From NCBI GenBank assembly GCA_026008535.1, contig BRKX01000018.1, forward strand, positions 23,196,088-23,260,087: DNA of 64,000 bases. The letters are read 5' to 3'. How positions within the stretch are numbered: position 1 is the first letter of the stretch; every line of letters starts with the position of its first letter. Under the pieces are notes generated by a model. It saw nothing but the letters and a program-made list of their open reading frames with translations, did no database searches and was not told the origin of the DNA. This document shows positions 24,107-36,109 of the stretch, in pieces. The position numbers were made by a program, and so were the translations under genes. Source of the DNA: Perilla frutescens (taxonomy: Eukaryota; Streptophyta; Magnoliopsida; Lamiales; Lamiaceae).

Positions 24107-24753
24107 AAGAATAAGACAGTACTATAAAAATTTATGTGATTTTTTTTATTTTTTTTAAAATTAAACCAACGTTAATATGGGCTCTGGCACTATTTTGAAG
24201 AGCTTAAGATTGTGAAGTTTAATGGGTTGATTGTTTGAGTTTTGTCATTTTTTTTAATTTCTGTTGGCAATTAAGTTTAATTTTTCGGTGTAAAATTTGA
24301 TTACGCAACTACTAACTATATATGTGTATTGTAAATATATAGTTGGCCACCCTATTTCAGTTTTGCATTGTTTTTTAATTATCATAAAATAAAATAGTTA
24401 CAAGATCGCACGAGACACATTCTGGTAGGATAATTAAACATAAATCGTCTAAAAAAGAGCCCAAACATTCACTCCGCTGTACAAGTTGGAATTATGATTG
24501 TTGGCTTTGTTGCAAAAGAAAAGTTGTGCGTTACGAAACCAGTCTACTCCATTGTGATTTTTGTCGACACCAATTAATTAGCATCAACATTAGTTGCTGG
24601 GATTCGAATGATTTTTGTTAGTTAATAATCCCCTCTGTTATAATCTTAGCAAACAATTTGAACTGCGTGAACCACAGGGTTTAATAAAATAAATCATACA
24701 TAGCTATTTTCTTTGAGTATCATATATTTATATATAAAGGGGGATATTTGTAT
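24107..24753. other. AT-rich intergenic stretch, no gene seen
   Basis: No ORF, repeat border or RNA gene recognised. Confidence 0.5.
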
Positions 24754-25300
24754 GAGATTGTCTAACAGATCTTTTATGTTAGACGGATCTCTATTTGACT
24801 CATGAGATGATTCTCCTCTGTCGTTTTTTTCCACCTTTTAATTTATTAATTTTTTTTATTTTTTACAAATATATATTTAATTTTTTTAAAATATATATTT
24901 AATTTTTTTAAAATATACACACACACACACCATAAAAATGGAATTAGTGAGCTCTAAAATTGAATTGAATTAATTTAATTTTTTATCCAACATTTCACCC
25001 GTGCATTTCCTTGACGCTAACGCGTGGGCTCATGCATTGGCTCGATACAAAATGAAGATTTTAAAAAAAATAAAAAAATGGAAAAAAATGAAAAAATAAA
25101 AAAAAATGAAAATGAGGGCAGTCAGGCACTTCATTATGACTTATTTGGAAAATAATTCATTTATTTTTTTCTTAGCATGTGAAAATACTTCATAGTTGAT
25201 GATACTTCAATTCATATTAAGTGATATTTCAACATATAATTAGTGATTTTACTTCATACACAGTGATACTTTACTTTATTCATAGTGATATACACATGGA
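24754..25300. repeat. Hairpin-headed AT-rich repeat, copy 1
   Basis: Opens with a hairpin at 24754-24791 (GAGATTGTCTAACA pairing with TGTTAGACGGATCTC), followed by AT-rich DNA, a GGAATTAGTGAG...AAAATTGAATTGAATTAA phrase (about 24941-24980) and loose TAGTGATAC repeats (25185-25295). All these parts recur at 29936-30990, the later ones in inverted orientation. A small dispersed repeat family is likely; borders are not defined. Confidence 0.45.
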
Positions 25301-25834
25301 CGAATGCATGAATCTGATTTTTTTTGCTGGTTTGGACGGGTTAGTATAGTTTTTGGGTGGATTTGAGTCCTATTTAACCTCTCTAACACAAGATTATATA
25401 AATATTTAAAAAAAAATTATAGTATGATATATCTATATGTACATATATACTAAAGCAACATACACATGTATTTCACTTGTTTTTTCTTATACATGATGCG
25501 AGTCATATTTCTTTGATAATTGGGTACTGATTGTGATATTTTAATAAAATATTGAATATACATATCTTATCAGTGCATTGCATGGGATATATATGTAACA
25601 ATACATATATAATAAAAAAGTGGTCGACTAAAAAATAGGAAGTGGTCATGCATATTTCTCTGAACTTCATCCAAGAATTGTAAAATCCCTAAAACCTAGT
25701 GTATGAGGTAGATCACAGTTTGTGCCCAAATGAAAGAAGATGTCAGGAGGTGCTTGTTTCTACATTATGTCAACCACAATGAATTCAATTCAAATTATTG
25801 CCAATATGATTTAAACCCCTCACTCTGGCCTAAC
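25301..25834. other. Intergenic stretch, no gene seen
   Basis: AT-rich; the small ORF reaching into the CA microsatellite is not convincing. Confidence 0.45.

Positions 25835-25880
<46 letters not shown>
25835..25880. repeat. CA microsatellite
   Basis: About 23 uninterrupted AC dinucleotides, ending 7 bp before the inverted end of the element at 25888. Confidence 0.95.
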
Positions 25881-25884
<4 letters not shown>

Positions 25885-25887
25885 TAT

Positions 25888-28015
25888 AGGGAATGGATCA
25901 AATGAGAACCACAACCCCATGTGAGAACTAAGACAATCGTAAATTTTGCATTTTTGGAAGATCAAATTTGATCCGGATTTTGATTTTATGCGGTGGCATT
26001 TTTATAATATTAGTGATGTTTTAATGACATGAGGGTATTTTTGTAATTAGGAATTCTATTCTATTTTCGACGAAATCATTTCCGCGTATCCGTTTCCTTC
26101 TAAATCTAATTCCTTCAAAATTTCTTTTCTTTTTTATATTGATTTGCTCTTTTATGTAATCGAATTTCAGTTCCGCAACCGGAGTTCTTTTTGTTCGTTA
26201 TTATTGGATGAAGACACCGGGTAAAAATATGATTGTTATATGTTTTTTAGAGATTTTTTTCCGATTTGTTTTAGATTTGTTTGATGATTAGGTTTGCTCG
26301 TTCATGTAATGTAATATATTTTTGGAAGTTGATTAAGTTGAATTTTTTATTCTTCACGATGAACATATATTTTTAGTTCTGCACATTATGTTTTCTCATT
26401 ACTATGTACATGTATTTCTGCATATGTTAGTGCATCAATTGTTAGCATTACATGATGTCTTTTTTAGCAGTAGAGACGTTATTATTAGCATTAGCAAACT
26501 AGTTATTAGCATTGTAAAAATAAATGAGTATTATAAAAATATCTGGTCAACAGAGTATTTTGACGATGAACGTAGTATTAACAATACTATCAAAGATTTT
26601 AGAACTGTTATAAATAGTTTTAGCATTACTGTAAATATTTTTAGCATGATCGAAGAAGATATATTTTTTAGCATTAACGTGTTTAGTTGTGATTTTTTTT
26701 GTATGTGCAGATTGAAGGTTGTTGTGTCATTTAATGCAACTTATAGAACTAACATATTAGTATATTTATTATTTAGGTGTGTCATTTTATGTTTTTAGCA
26801 ACTCTATACTAAAGTTTTAGCACTCTCATTTGTCTTTTTAGCATTGATTTTTAAATATTTGGTAGTTGACAATGTTAGCATTCGTTATCTATTCAGTTGT
26901 GCTAAATATTATTTTTAGCATTGCTTACATACATATTTAGCATTGTAGTTGTGTTTTATTATAATTACTATCTTGCTCAGTTATGATAAAAAAAATATTT
27001 TAATAACAGAGATGTGTACTTTTCTTATATTGATAAGTATTTAATGATTTTTGCACCTTTTATTGGAAAAGAAAAATTATGTAAAGTTGAGGTGTTTTCC
27101 ACTTGATGTTGTGAAGACTAAAGATAGTGAAAGTCATCTAAAATAAAAAAGAGAGATGGTCGCTGAATGCAAGAAGAATCTTTAAGGACCTGCAAAAAGT
27201 GTAACTAAAAATGTAGTCACGATTCCATGAATTGTGGGAAGAAGTAGATTTTAGAATGATCATAATGTAGTTTTTTGTTCTCCTAATAGTGACATACATA
27301 CCACGGTTCCTAATAGTGACATACATACCATGGTAAAAAAATGTTAACATGAGTGAACGAATCATGATAATTCAACAAATTTCTGGTAATGTTGTTCATG
27401 GTTGATTTATAATGTTCATAACAACTTTTTTTATGTTCCTAATAAAAGTTATGATAATGCTAAAATGAGCAATGACAACGCTGAAACTTGTGAACGATAA
27501 TGCTAATACACCAAAATGTACAGTTAAATCATACAGTGTGTCAAAAGTGTTAGATTTACATGTTCCTACAAGTTTCATGATGCTAACAAAATAAAATCAA
27601 ACTGCTAAATCATCATGAAACAATGCTAACGTGAGTGAATGATGTTGCTAATTTAACAAAATTCTAACTGCGTTGTTGATTATTAATTTATAATGTTCAA
27701 GATAAGTTTTCATGATAATGCTAACAAGAGTTATGATAATGCTAAAATAAGCTATGATAATGCTAAAATAAGCTATGATGATGCTAAAATTTGTGAACGA
27801 TAATGCTAATACTACAAAAGTCTGACTGTTTGAATTTTTTCAATTTTTTTTGATTTTGCCCTTACTAAGATTCGCGGACAGTAGACTTTCATGTTATTAC
27901 AAATATGCAACCGCATGGTGATTTTAATCTGGGTCGTAGATCTTGATTGAATTAGATGGTGATGATTCATTCTTAATTTTCACATGGGATATGTAGAATT
28001 GATGAAACATTCCCT
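25888..28015. mobile_element. Non-autonomous DNA element with long inverted ends and mirrored TTAGCATT arrays
   Basis: The left end AGGGAATGGATCAAATGAG matches the reverse-complemented right end AAGGGAATGTTTCATCAATT, and similarity continues for about 140 bp (both hold CCCATGTGA.AA.TAAG and ATGCGG.TGCAT.TTT.TAAT). The left half (about 26390-26960) is strewn with TTAGCATT; the right half (about 27440-27820) with its complement AATGCTAA, so the element is palindromic in plan. Long inverted ends suggest a Mutator-like non-autonomous element, but I could not find a 9-bp target duplication. No transposase; the longest ORF (26388-26798) is low complexity. Confidence 0.65.
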
Positions 28016-28103
28016 TAAATCGCTATGTGATCACCTTATTTCAAAGTAAATTACAAATTATGTGGATGTACTATTGGAAATAAATAGAAAATGGAAGGTG
28101 CTT

Positions 28104-28421
28104 AGTTCCCTTGGGATAACGTAGTGGTGGAGTGCTATTATTTTGAGGCCAAATGTCTCAAGTTCGAATCTCACTACCAACACCACGCTCACACCTGGCT
28201 TGCCAAGTGTGGTTAATCTTCCCTGCGTGGTTTGCAGACTATTACACAGGTTAACCTTCCCTGCGTGGTTTGTAGACTATTACATAGGAACGGGGTTTAC
28301 CCAGTGCGCATCTCGATAGCGAGTGCGCGTTACCCTTGACAAAAAAAGCTATTATATAGAGGCGAAGTTTACCCAGTGCGCACCTCGGTAGTGACTCCGA
28401 ATTATGCTTGACAAAAAAAAA
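28104..28421 (+). mobile_element. tRNA-derived SINE with 11-bp target site duplication
   Basis: GGAAGGTGCTT flanks both ends (28093-28103 and 28422-28432). The head has a pol III promoter: A-box-like GATAACGTAGTGGTGGAG (about 28114) and B box AGTTCGAATCT (28161-28171). The tail ends in A9. The body has two internal duplications: CCCTGCGTGGTTTG.AGACTATTA occurs twice, and the TTTACCCAGTGCGCA...GACAAAAAA 3' end occurs twice (about 28296 and 28368). The 3' end CCCAGTGCGCA...TTGAC plus A-tail resembles known plant SINEs. Confidence 0.9.
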
Positions 28422-28432
28422 GGAAGGTGCTT

Positions 28433-29935
28433 TATTGATTTAAAGTCCCAACTACGTATTAATTATTAATTTGAAATCTAAAAGATAAAAAATATCAATT
28501 TAGAATTTGAATGATTGAAAATTTAAAACCATCAATCTAATATTTGAAAAATAATGCATTTCCAAATTTTTAGGTGTTTAGTTATTTTTATATTAGTTTT
28601 AATGAAACTACTACATGGAATGATCTATTGAAAATTAATAAATATTTTTTCAATAAATTAAACATACGAAAAAAAAAACATGATGTCTGAGTTCTAAATT
28701 GATGGTTTCAATCATTTAAATTACAAATTAGTAATTTCAATATTTCAAGTGTCAAAATAATAACATATTCAGATTATTTTGGATCATAAATAAATTACAG
28801 TCCAACAAGGAAAATAATAGAGTAATTCTAAACACAATTTCCAATTTACTCTTTATACCCTCAAAATTAATTAAAATATAAATATATATTTTTAGACAAT
28901 TTTACCCCTTTACGCCCCCAGTGGCCAGTACATCCCTAGCCCCCAACCTTCTTCCTCAACTAAAAAATCATGAAAAACATTGGAAGAGCCTCCATCTCCA
29001 TAATATTCGTGAAAAAATTCGACATGTATGGATACATTTTCAATTCGGATCTTGACAACCCCAAATCACTTTCTAGAATTACCAAAAATTAATATTGCAT
29101 GTATTGACTGGTTGATGCACAGATGGAATGCTATGACGTAAGGCAAAGTTTCACATCATAAATTGTTGTTCGACGTGGCTAGAAAAGTCAAATAAAATTG
29201 GAAACATAATTTTTCGAATACATATAAATCAAATGATTTGAAATTGAATAAGATGAGATCTTATCAGAAGCACTCGTGTTATCTATTACCTATTTAATCG
29301 TGGTCTGTTCATTTCGCTGTAATTGTTCTTCAAATTGTCGGTCATATAGTTTTGTGTAACCCTTTATGCTTCAAGTTGATTTATGTACATATTTTTCAAT
29401 TTCTCAATATTATATTGAGTTCAAATTTTATGTTACACTTCTCTGTGTTTCACTTCATGTTTCACTGTCAAATTTATGATTTTAATAATATTTAATATAA
29501 AATAAAAATTAATTCTAACATAAATAATCATGGTCAATATTTATCAATAAAAAAATAAATTAAAAAAATTGTAAAATATAATTTTGAATTAATCAACCAC
29601 GATAATGAATTATTAATTGAAAATTAAAAATTAAATACTAAAAAATAATTATAAACTCCTAATTGGGTGGGGTGAACCGTAAAAATAATCTTAAAATTAA
29701 ACTAAATCACAAAAAAAATATATAATTGAAGAAAAAAAAAATATAAAAAAAAGCTCATAATTTGAAAATGTAACACGAAATATAACACAAAAAGTGATAA
29801 TAAGAAATTTCAAATGTATTATATTGCATTTAGACTCATTTAAAATGGAATAGAAACGGAGTTTCTTAAGATGTCACTCGCAGAATTGAAAATGGAGAGC
29901 TCTATCACTGTATTTTTTTGACAAAAACTTGTATG
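28433..29935. other. AT-rich intergenic stretch, no gene seen
   Basis: No convincing ORF or RNA gene. A rough copy of the phrase near 14410-14500 (AATTTACTCTTT.TA...AATATAAATAT) recurs near 28845-28890. Confidence 0.45.
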
Positions 29936-30682
29936 TGACCGTCTAACGAGTCTCTTATGTTAGACAGGTCAAATAATACCCAACCCGTCCCAAAACCCGC
30001 CCAGATTTTTTTTTTGTTGCATGTTGGGCTTGCCCATTCCTCGAGCCCACTCCTCCTTTTTCTCTTTTCTTCCTTTTTCCTTCTTTTTTCTCCTTCTTCG
30101 TTTCTTTCATCTCTTTTCACTTTCTTCTTCTTTTTTTCTTATTTCTTCTTCCCTTTTTCTTTCTTGGTCCTTTTTTTGTTTCTTTTTTTAATAATTATAA
30201 TATAGACTTCTCAGGATATACATTTATTTTTAAAAAAATATATTTTTTCCTGTCGATTGACTAATTATTGAGCCAAAAAAAGAAGTATCATTAATTAATC
30301 AAAGTATCATTATTTATGAGGTGAAGTATTATTAACTCACATATGAGTATCCTTATTTTATGGGGTGAAGTGAAATCACATTATTATGAAAAAAAGTATC
30401 ACTAATTACAGAAGAAAGTATCATTATTTTCACTCTTTCTTCCTTTTTTTTAAAAAATTAATTCAATTCAATTTTAGTGCTCACTAATTCCATTTTAGAG
30501 TATACATTTATTTTTAAAAAAATATATTTATGTGGTGAAATTTTATTTAAAAAAATAAATTAAATTCAATTCAATTTTATGGTTCACTAATTTCAATTTA
30601 GGGTATAGATTTATTTCAAAAAATATATATATTGAAGTATATATCCTTAAAATAATTATAGTATCATTAATGCAATTAGAAA
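29936..30682. repeat. Hairpin-headed AT-rich repeat, copy 2
   Basis: Starts with a hairpin at 29936-29971 (TGACCGTCTAAC pairing with GTTAGACAGGTCA), then a polypyrimidine tract (about 30050-30185) and AT-rich DNA with AAGTATCAT phrases. The phrase AATTCAATTCAATTTTAGTGCTCACTAATTCC (about 30468-30499, quoted as a region) occurs again near 30563-30598 and is the reverse complement of part of copy 1. Confidence 0.45.
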
Positions 30683-30990
30683 GAAAAGTATCACTAATCA
30701 CAGAAGAAAGTATCACTAATTAGAAGAAAAGTATCACTAATTGCAGAAGAAAGTATCACTAATCGAAGAAAAATATCACTAATTACAAAAGAAAGTATCA
30801 CTAATTAGAAGAAAAGTATCACTAATTGAATGAAAGTATCACTAATGGCAGAAGAAAGTATCACTAATTACAGAAGAAAGTATCACTAATTAGAAAGAAA
30901 CGTATCACTAATCATAGAAGAAAATATCACTAATTAGAAGAAAAGTATCACTAATCACAGAAGAAAGTATCACTAATTAGAAAGAAAAGT
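30683..30990. repeat. Minisatellite, 20-23 bp unit
   Basis: About 14 tandem units of the form AAGTATCACTAATTA plus a variable AGAAG/CAGAAG joint. Units vary in the joint while TATCACTAAT is nearly constant. The array stops at the start of the Copia LTR at 30994. Confidence 0.85.
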
Positions 30991-30993
30991 ATA

Positions 30994-31440
30994 TGTGAAG
31001 ATTAAGTGTGATCTAGCTTATGAATCACAATTATTCATCATGGGGTTTGATGTTTGTGTGCATGGGTGCATGCAAAGGCTGTGCAGTAGCTGATTCATTC
31101 CTTAAGTTGCCAAGTCAGCAGCAGTTTGTATAACCGATTGGAAAGTTGTGTTGAGCGGTTATTTTTCAGGTAGCAGCCGTTTTGTTAGTTTTCAATTGGT
31201 GTGCAGATCAAGATATATAAAAAGATCTTGATTCAGTTTTGTAGAGAGAGAGTGAAAATATTTTGTAAGTCAGTTCCAAAAGAAATAAAGTGCTCGAGTT
31301 TACTGCCGTGGATGTAGATCTATTCTCAGATCAAACTACATAAATTCCTTGTGTGTTGGCAATCATTCTTGTTTTAGTTTTCTTCATTCTCAAACTGTTA
31401 GTTCTTGAATCTCAGTTCAGTTATCGTTCAATTCCTGTCA
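30994..31440 (+). repeat. 5' LTR of the Tork-like Copia element
   Basis: Begins TGTGAAGATT after the minisatellite and ends CCTGTCA, 447 bp, with a TATA box TATATAAAAAG at 31214-31224. With no second LTR in the window the borders are inferred from the TG..CA ends and the adjacent primer-binding-like AGTGGTGTCGTTTGTGGG. Confidence 0.55.
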
Positions 31441-31478
31441 AGTGGTGTCGTTTGTGGGAAGCGCAATCTGATTCAAGC

Positions 31479-34447
31479 ATGGCCTCAAGATTTGAGGTGG
31501 AGAAGCTAACTGATAAAGTTGATTTTGGCCTGTGGAAGGTGAAGATGCATGCTCTTCCAATTCAACAAGGTCTGGGAGAGGCACCAGTGAAGCAGAAGCC
31601 CTCTGATTCTGGAAAGGAGAAGGCAGAGAAATCTGAAGAGCGTGCCCAGATTGAAGCCAAAGCGCAAAGCATGATCATCCTATGCTTGGGAGACAAAGCT
31701 CTCCGAGAAATGGCCAGAGAAACAACTGCCATTACAGTCTGGGAAAGGTTAGAATCTCTTTACATGGTCAAGACTCTAGCCAATAGGCTTTATATGAAAC
31801 AAAAACTTTACTCATTCAAAATGGTAGAGGAGAAATCTATTCTTAGTCAGCTTGATGAGTTCAACAAGATCCTTGATGACTTGTTAATATTGAAGTGGAG
31901 TTAGATGAGGAGGATAATGCTTTAATCTTGATCTCAGCCCTACTGAAATCTTTTGATAATTTCAAAGACACTCTCCTATTTGGAAATAGGGAGACAATCA
32001 CTGTAGAAGATGTCCAAATATCTTTGAAGTGCAGGGAATTGCACAAGGTCTCTGATCAGAAACTTGCTGCAAACGGTGGAGAAGGGCTGAGTATCAAGAA
32101 GGGAAAACCATCCTAGAAACAAGGGAAAAAACCTTCCCAGAAACCATCAAAGATGAAAAGAAATCTGGTGACGGATGGGTTGCTCCAGAAGACAGAAAAT
32201 GTTTCCATTGCCAAGAGCCTGGGCATTACAAGAAAGACTGCAGCAAATGGAAGATGATGATGTCAAAATTTGCTCAAGAAAAGGGTCAAAGTAAACAAAG
32301 AAATGAGGCAAACAGCACCTCAGCAGGTCAAGAAGCTGAGCTTGAAACCTGTGAAGCTCTGGTAGTGTCAAACAATGATGTAAGCAGTGATTGGGTTCTG
32401 GACTCTAGGTGCAGCTTTCACATGTCACCAATTAAAGAATGGTTCTCTGAAATAAAGTTCATAGAAGGTGGTACAGTTTTTCTTGGGAATAACCACACAT
32501 GTCAGGTCAAGGGAATTGGAAGTATAATGATCAAGATGTTTGATGGGAAGGTTAGGCAGCTTACAAAACTAAGGTTTGTTCCAGATTTAAGAAGGAACTT
32601 GATATCTCTGGGAGTGTTTGATTTAAATGGTTACAAATTTGAATGTCAAAATGGTATTATGGCTATATCTAAAGATGGTATAGTGATAATGAAAGGTGTC
32701 AGAGAGCAAGACTTGTATTATCTGGTAGACAATACAGTCACTGGGCAGTCTCACACATCAACTCACAGAGATGATTCCTACCTATAGCATTCTAGAATGG
32801 CTCACATTGGGAATAAAGGACTCAATGTTTTATCCAAACATGGATTACTAGGAGGGGAGTCAATTACTAGAGTTCAACTATGTGAACACTGCATCTCAGG
32901 AAAGGCTAAAAGGTTGAAATTCTCAACTGTTGTACATGTTACTACTGAGAAACTGGAGTATATTCATTCAGACCTATGGGGCCCATCAAAACATGCTACT
33001 AAAGGTGGAGGCATATACTTCATCTCTTTAGTAGATGACTACACTAGGAAAGTTTGGGTATACATCCTGAAGACTAAGCCAGAAGCACTCATAAGATTCA
33101 AAGATTGGGTGACAGAAGTTGAGAATAAGAGTAATAAAAGGGTTCAACACCTAAGGACTGATAATGGGCTTGAGTTTGTGTCAGAAGAATTTATGTCTTT
33201 CTGTAGATAAAAGGGAATTACCAAGCATAGGACTGTCCCTGGAACACCTCAGCAAAATGGAGTAGCTGAGAGGATGAATCAGACCTTGCTTGATAGGGTC
33301 AGATGTGTTCTAAGTGACTCAGGCCTTGATAAATCATTCTGGGGTGAAATTGTAAGCTCTGTAGCTTATCTGGTCAACCGCAGCCCATGCTCAGCCATCA
33401 AATTCAAGACTCCTCATGAGCTATGGTCTGGAGAAGCAGCAGATTAGAGTTGGCTTAAGGTTTTAGGATGCCTTGCTTATGCTTATGTTAAGCAAGGTAA
33501 ACTAGAACTAAGAGGCATCAAGTGTGTATTTGTTGGGTATCCTAATGGAGTAAAAGGATACAAATTGTGGAGTATTGATGATCATACATTCATCATCAGT
33601 AGAGATGTGACTTTTGATGAGTTAAAATTTCCCATGAGGCAACCTGAAAATAAAAGTAGTAATGGGATGCAGTCAAGACCTGAAGTGGTGCAGATAGAAC
33701 CTGAGATAGGTGTACCTCAGACAAGCAAGGATACTCCTTCAAGTGATGAGTCAGATGAAGAAGAAGGTCCACCTAATCTCAGTAACTATCAACTGACAAA
33801 AGACAGGGGGAGAAGGGAAATCAGAAAACCTATGAGGTACAGTCAGACATATATGGTTTCCTTTGCTCTCTATGCTGCTCTTGAAGTGGAGTCTTTTGAA
33901 CCAAGAAACTATCAAGAGGCTATCACTCGTGCAGAAAGGGAGAAGTGGCTGATTGCCATGGAAGAAGAGCTCCAATCTCTCAGCAAGAATGAAACTTGAA
34001 AGGTAGTGCCTAAACCACACACACAAAAGCTTGTAGGTTGCAAGTGGCTTTTCAAGAAGAAGCCTGAGGCAACAAAAGGAGGAGGAGTCAGATTTAAAGC
34101 AAGGTTAGTAGCAAAGGGATTTTCTCTAAAGGGAGGGATAGACTTTCATGAGATTTTTCTCCTGTTGTTAAGCATTGTTCTATAAGGATTCTGTCGTCCC
34201 TAATTACTCAGTTCAACCTGGAGTTATATCAGATGGATGTAACAACATCATTCTTACATGGAAAGTTAGAGGAAGATATATATATATATATAAGATGGAG
34301 TGTTTATTGAAGATTTTGACAAGAAAGCCTATAAGCTTCAGAGATCCTTATATGGGCTCAAACAGTCACCAAGACAGTGGTATATTCATTTTGATGAGTT
34401 TATTGTGTCTCAAGGTTTCCTTAGAAGCCTGTATGACAGTTGTGTTT
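31479..34447 (+). pseudogene. Copia gag-pol (Tork-like), broken and interrupted
   Basis: ATG at 31479. Gag opens with FEVEKLTDKVDFGLWKVKM, the usual Tork start, and has a knuckle CFHCQEPGHYKKDC near 32200. Protease motif reads DSRCSFHMSP (Gly changed to Arg) near 32401. Integrase: zinc region (MAHIGNKGL..., CEHCISGKAK), D in HSDLWGP, D in LRTDNGLEF, E in QQNGVAERMN. Reverse transcriptase begins at GCKWLFKKK (34039) and breaks off at 34447. A frameshift near 31890 and stops near 32114, 32785, 33208, 33445 and 33997, plus damage near 34160-34290, make it inactive. Confidence 0.85.
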
Positions 34448-36096
34448 TGACAGGGGCTTATTCACCTCTAACATTTGTTCCAATATTTATTAAACTCGTC
34501 TCAATGCCTAGAAGTGTACAAGCATGTGATTGTAGATATGATAATACGAGGTCGATCCACAGGGAAATGGAATAGAAATTAGACAATGCAAATACCACGA
34601 TGAAAGATGAGCGAAATATCTAGACGAACAATAAGGAAAGAGTGCGTTTAAACTAAATCAAAATACCAAACAAGAACAAAAGACATAAACACTTAAACAA
34701 CAATAATTAACAATACAAATGGTACTCAAGAGATAATACCAAACAAGGGAGAGCTTTGAAGATGGTAAATGAGGCGAAACTCTAGGACATGGCTACACAA
34801 TGCTCATATTGATCTATAACAAAGGATTACACAAACATATATGCAAAGTTCATAGATAGGAAGACCATGAATATAGTAAGAGCATCTCTCGAATATCTCT
34901 TAAATTGCAAATGCGACAAGGATGACTATCTCTAACGCATTCCAAGATCGCACCTACCAAAGGCTCTAAGGGTCACATTTCCTTCCACATAATGACATTC
35001 GACTAAGAAGACAAATATGTAGATTTGATCCGAGCATGCTTATGATCACGGGATTGACTAGATGCAAGTGATTCATACATGTGATGTTAGTGAGATGGCC
35101 AACCAAACAACACCATTCAAGCCCTAGCATAGATCAAAATCTTGACAAAGCAATAACATATATATACATATATATATATCCCAAATCAAAGATCAATATT
35201 CACATTGCTTCACCACATCCTAGAGCCCTAAGGCTCTAGCCAACCATATTCACAATAAAATCAAGATTACAAGAAAAAGAACAATAACCCATTCTAAATA
35301 CAAGTCTAAGAAGAGAAAAGAAGTGATAAAACCCAATGTAGAACACTCCTTCTTCAATCCTATGGCTTGGATGCTCAAATGGATGGTTGAATCTTCTTCC
35401 TTCCTCTTGATCTTCAAAAATCCCTTTTCTTGGTGTTTTTCCAACTGTATTTTCGTGTTCTAAGGTATATGGCTTGGTATTTTAAAAACCCAAATGATAT
35501 ATAAAAGAGTGGACCAATAATTGGATGCCAAAAGTCACTTTTAATTTCCGTCTGTGCGGAACTCGACCCCAGGAACTCACGTTTGAGGGTCGATTTTGGA
35601 ACAAAGGAAATCAAGTCTCTGAAGGCTCTGCAACATGGCATTTGGGTCACGTTTGCGCAACCCCAGTAACTCGCGTTTGACACCCGCGTTTCGTCCAAAG
35701 AAATTCAGGTCTCTGAAGCTTCTGCAAAGCGGGCTTTGGGTCGCGTTTTGGCTCAAGGCTGAGGCGTGACCCCCTTAGGTCGCGTTTTGTCCTCGCGTGG
35801 TGCCGTCTTATGAAGCGCGACCCCCTTAGGTTGCGTTTGGGGGTCGCGTTTTCAATTCTTAGCCGTTTTCTTGCTCGTTTCTTCATTAGTTCATGCTTTG
35901 TGCACTCTTTGTTGATCCCAATATCAATTTGACTTTGTTTTTGCTTTTTATATCCTAAAAATTCCCTATATTGGCCACATTACATTAAATAAAAGATTAA
36001 ATCAGAAATAAACAATATATACAACATATATACAAGATAACCAAGTGTAAATGCACTCAAAATGAGTCCAAATGAGTGTAATTTATGCACTCATCA
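34448..36096 (-). repeat. 3' LTR of the Athila-type element
   Basis: 1649 bp. It matches 52926-54552 at a few percent divergence by eye, plus indels: about 38 bp near 34650 present here but absent in the other copy, and differences within the CGCG-rich part. The TCGATCCACAGGGA motif is at about 34551. A CGCGTTT-rich cluster spans 35560-35865. Minus-strand ORFs at 35250-35886 belong to the LTR and are not genes. Confidence 0.92.
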
Positions 36097-36109
36097 ACTC
36101 TCCCAAACT
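36097..36109 (-). other. Polypurine tract of the Athila-type element
   Basis: Minus-strand AGTTTGGGAGAGT directly before the LTR start TGATGAGTGC. Confidence 0.75.

Larger units (their letters stand above)
30994..34447 (+). mobile_element. Tork/Tnt1-like Copia element, 5' part (outermost host of the nest)
   Basis: LTR 30994-31440, putative primer-binding site at 31441, then gag, protease, integrase and the start of reverse transcriptase, cut by the Athila element at 34447. The reading resumes at 54553 beyond the Athila copy. The TGTTT at 34443-34447 and 54553-54557 is the Athila target duplication. No 3' LTR of this element is present, so its 3' end was lost. Confidence 0.85.

Noticed and set aside
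14519..24120. Target duplication for the Sirevirus-like element
   Set aside because: AAGTT precedes the 5' LTR but the 3' LTR has lost its end, and no matching pentamer was found near 24106.
26388..26798. 136-residue plus-strand ORF
   Set aside because: Made of TTAGCATT-type repeats inside a non-coding DNA element; low complexity, no family resemblance.
29957..30205. Phe/Ser-rich 82-residue ORF
   Set aside because: Translation of a polypyrimidine tract.
30683..30990. CRISPR-like array of short repeats
   Set aside because: Units are directly tandem with no unique spacers, in a plant chromosome; it is a minisatellite.
35250..35886. Minus-strand ORFs with similar copies at 53674-54223
   Set aside because: Both sets lie within the two Athila LTRs and are shifted and non-identical; not genes.
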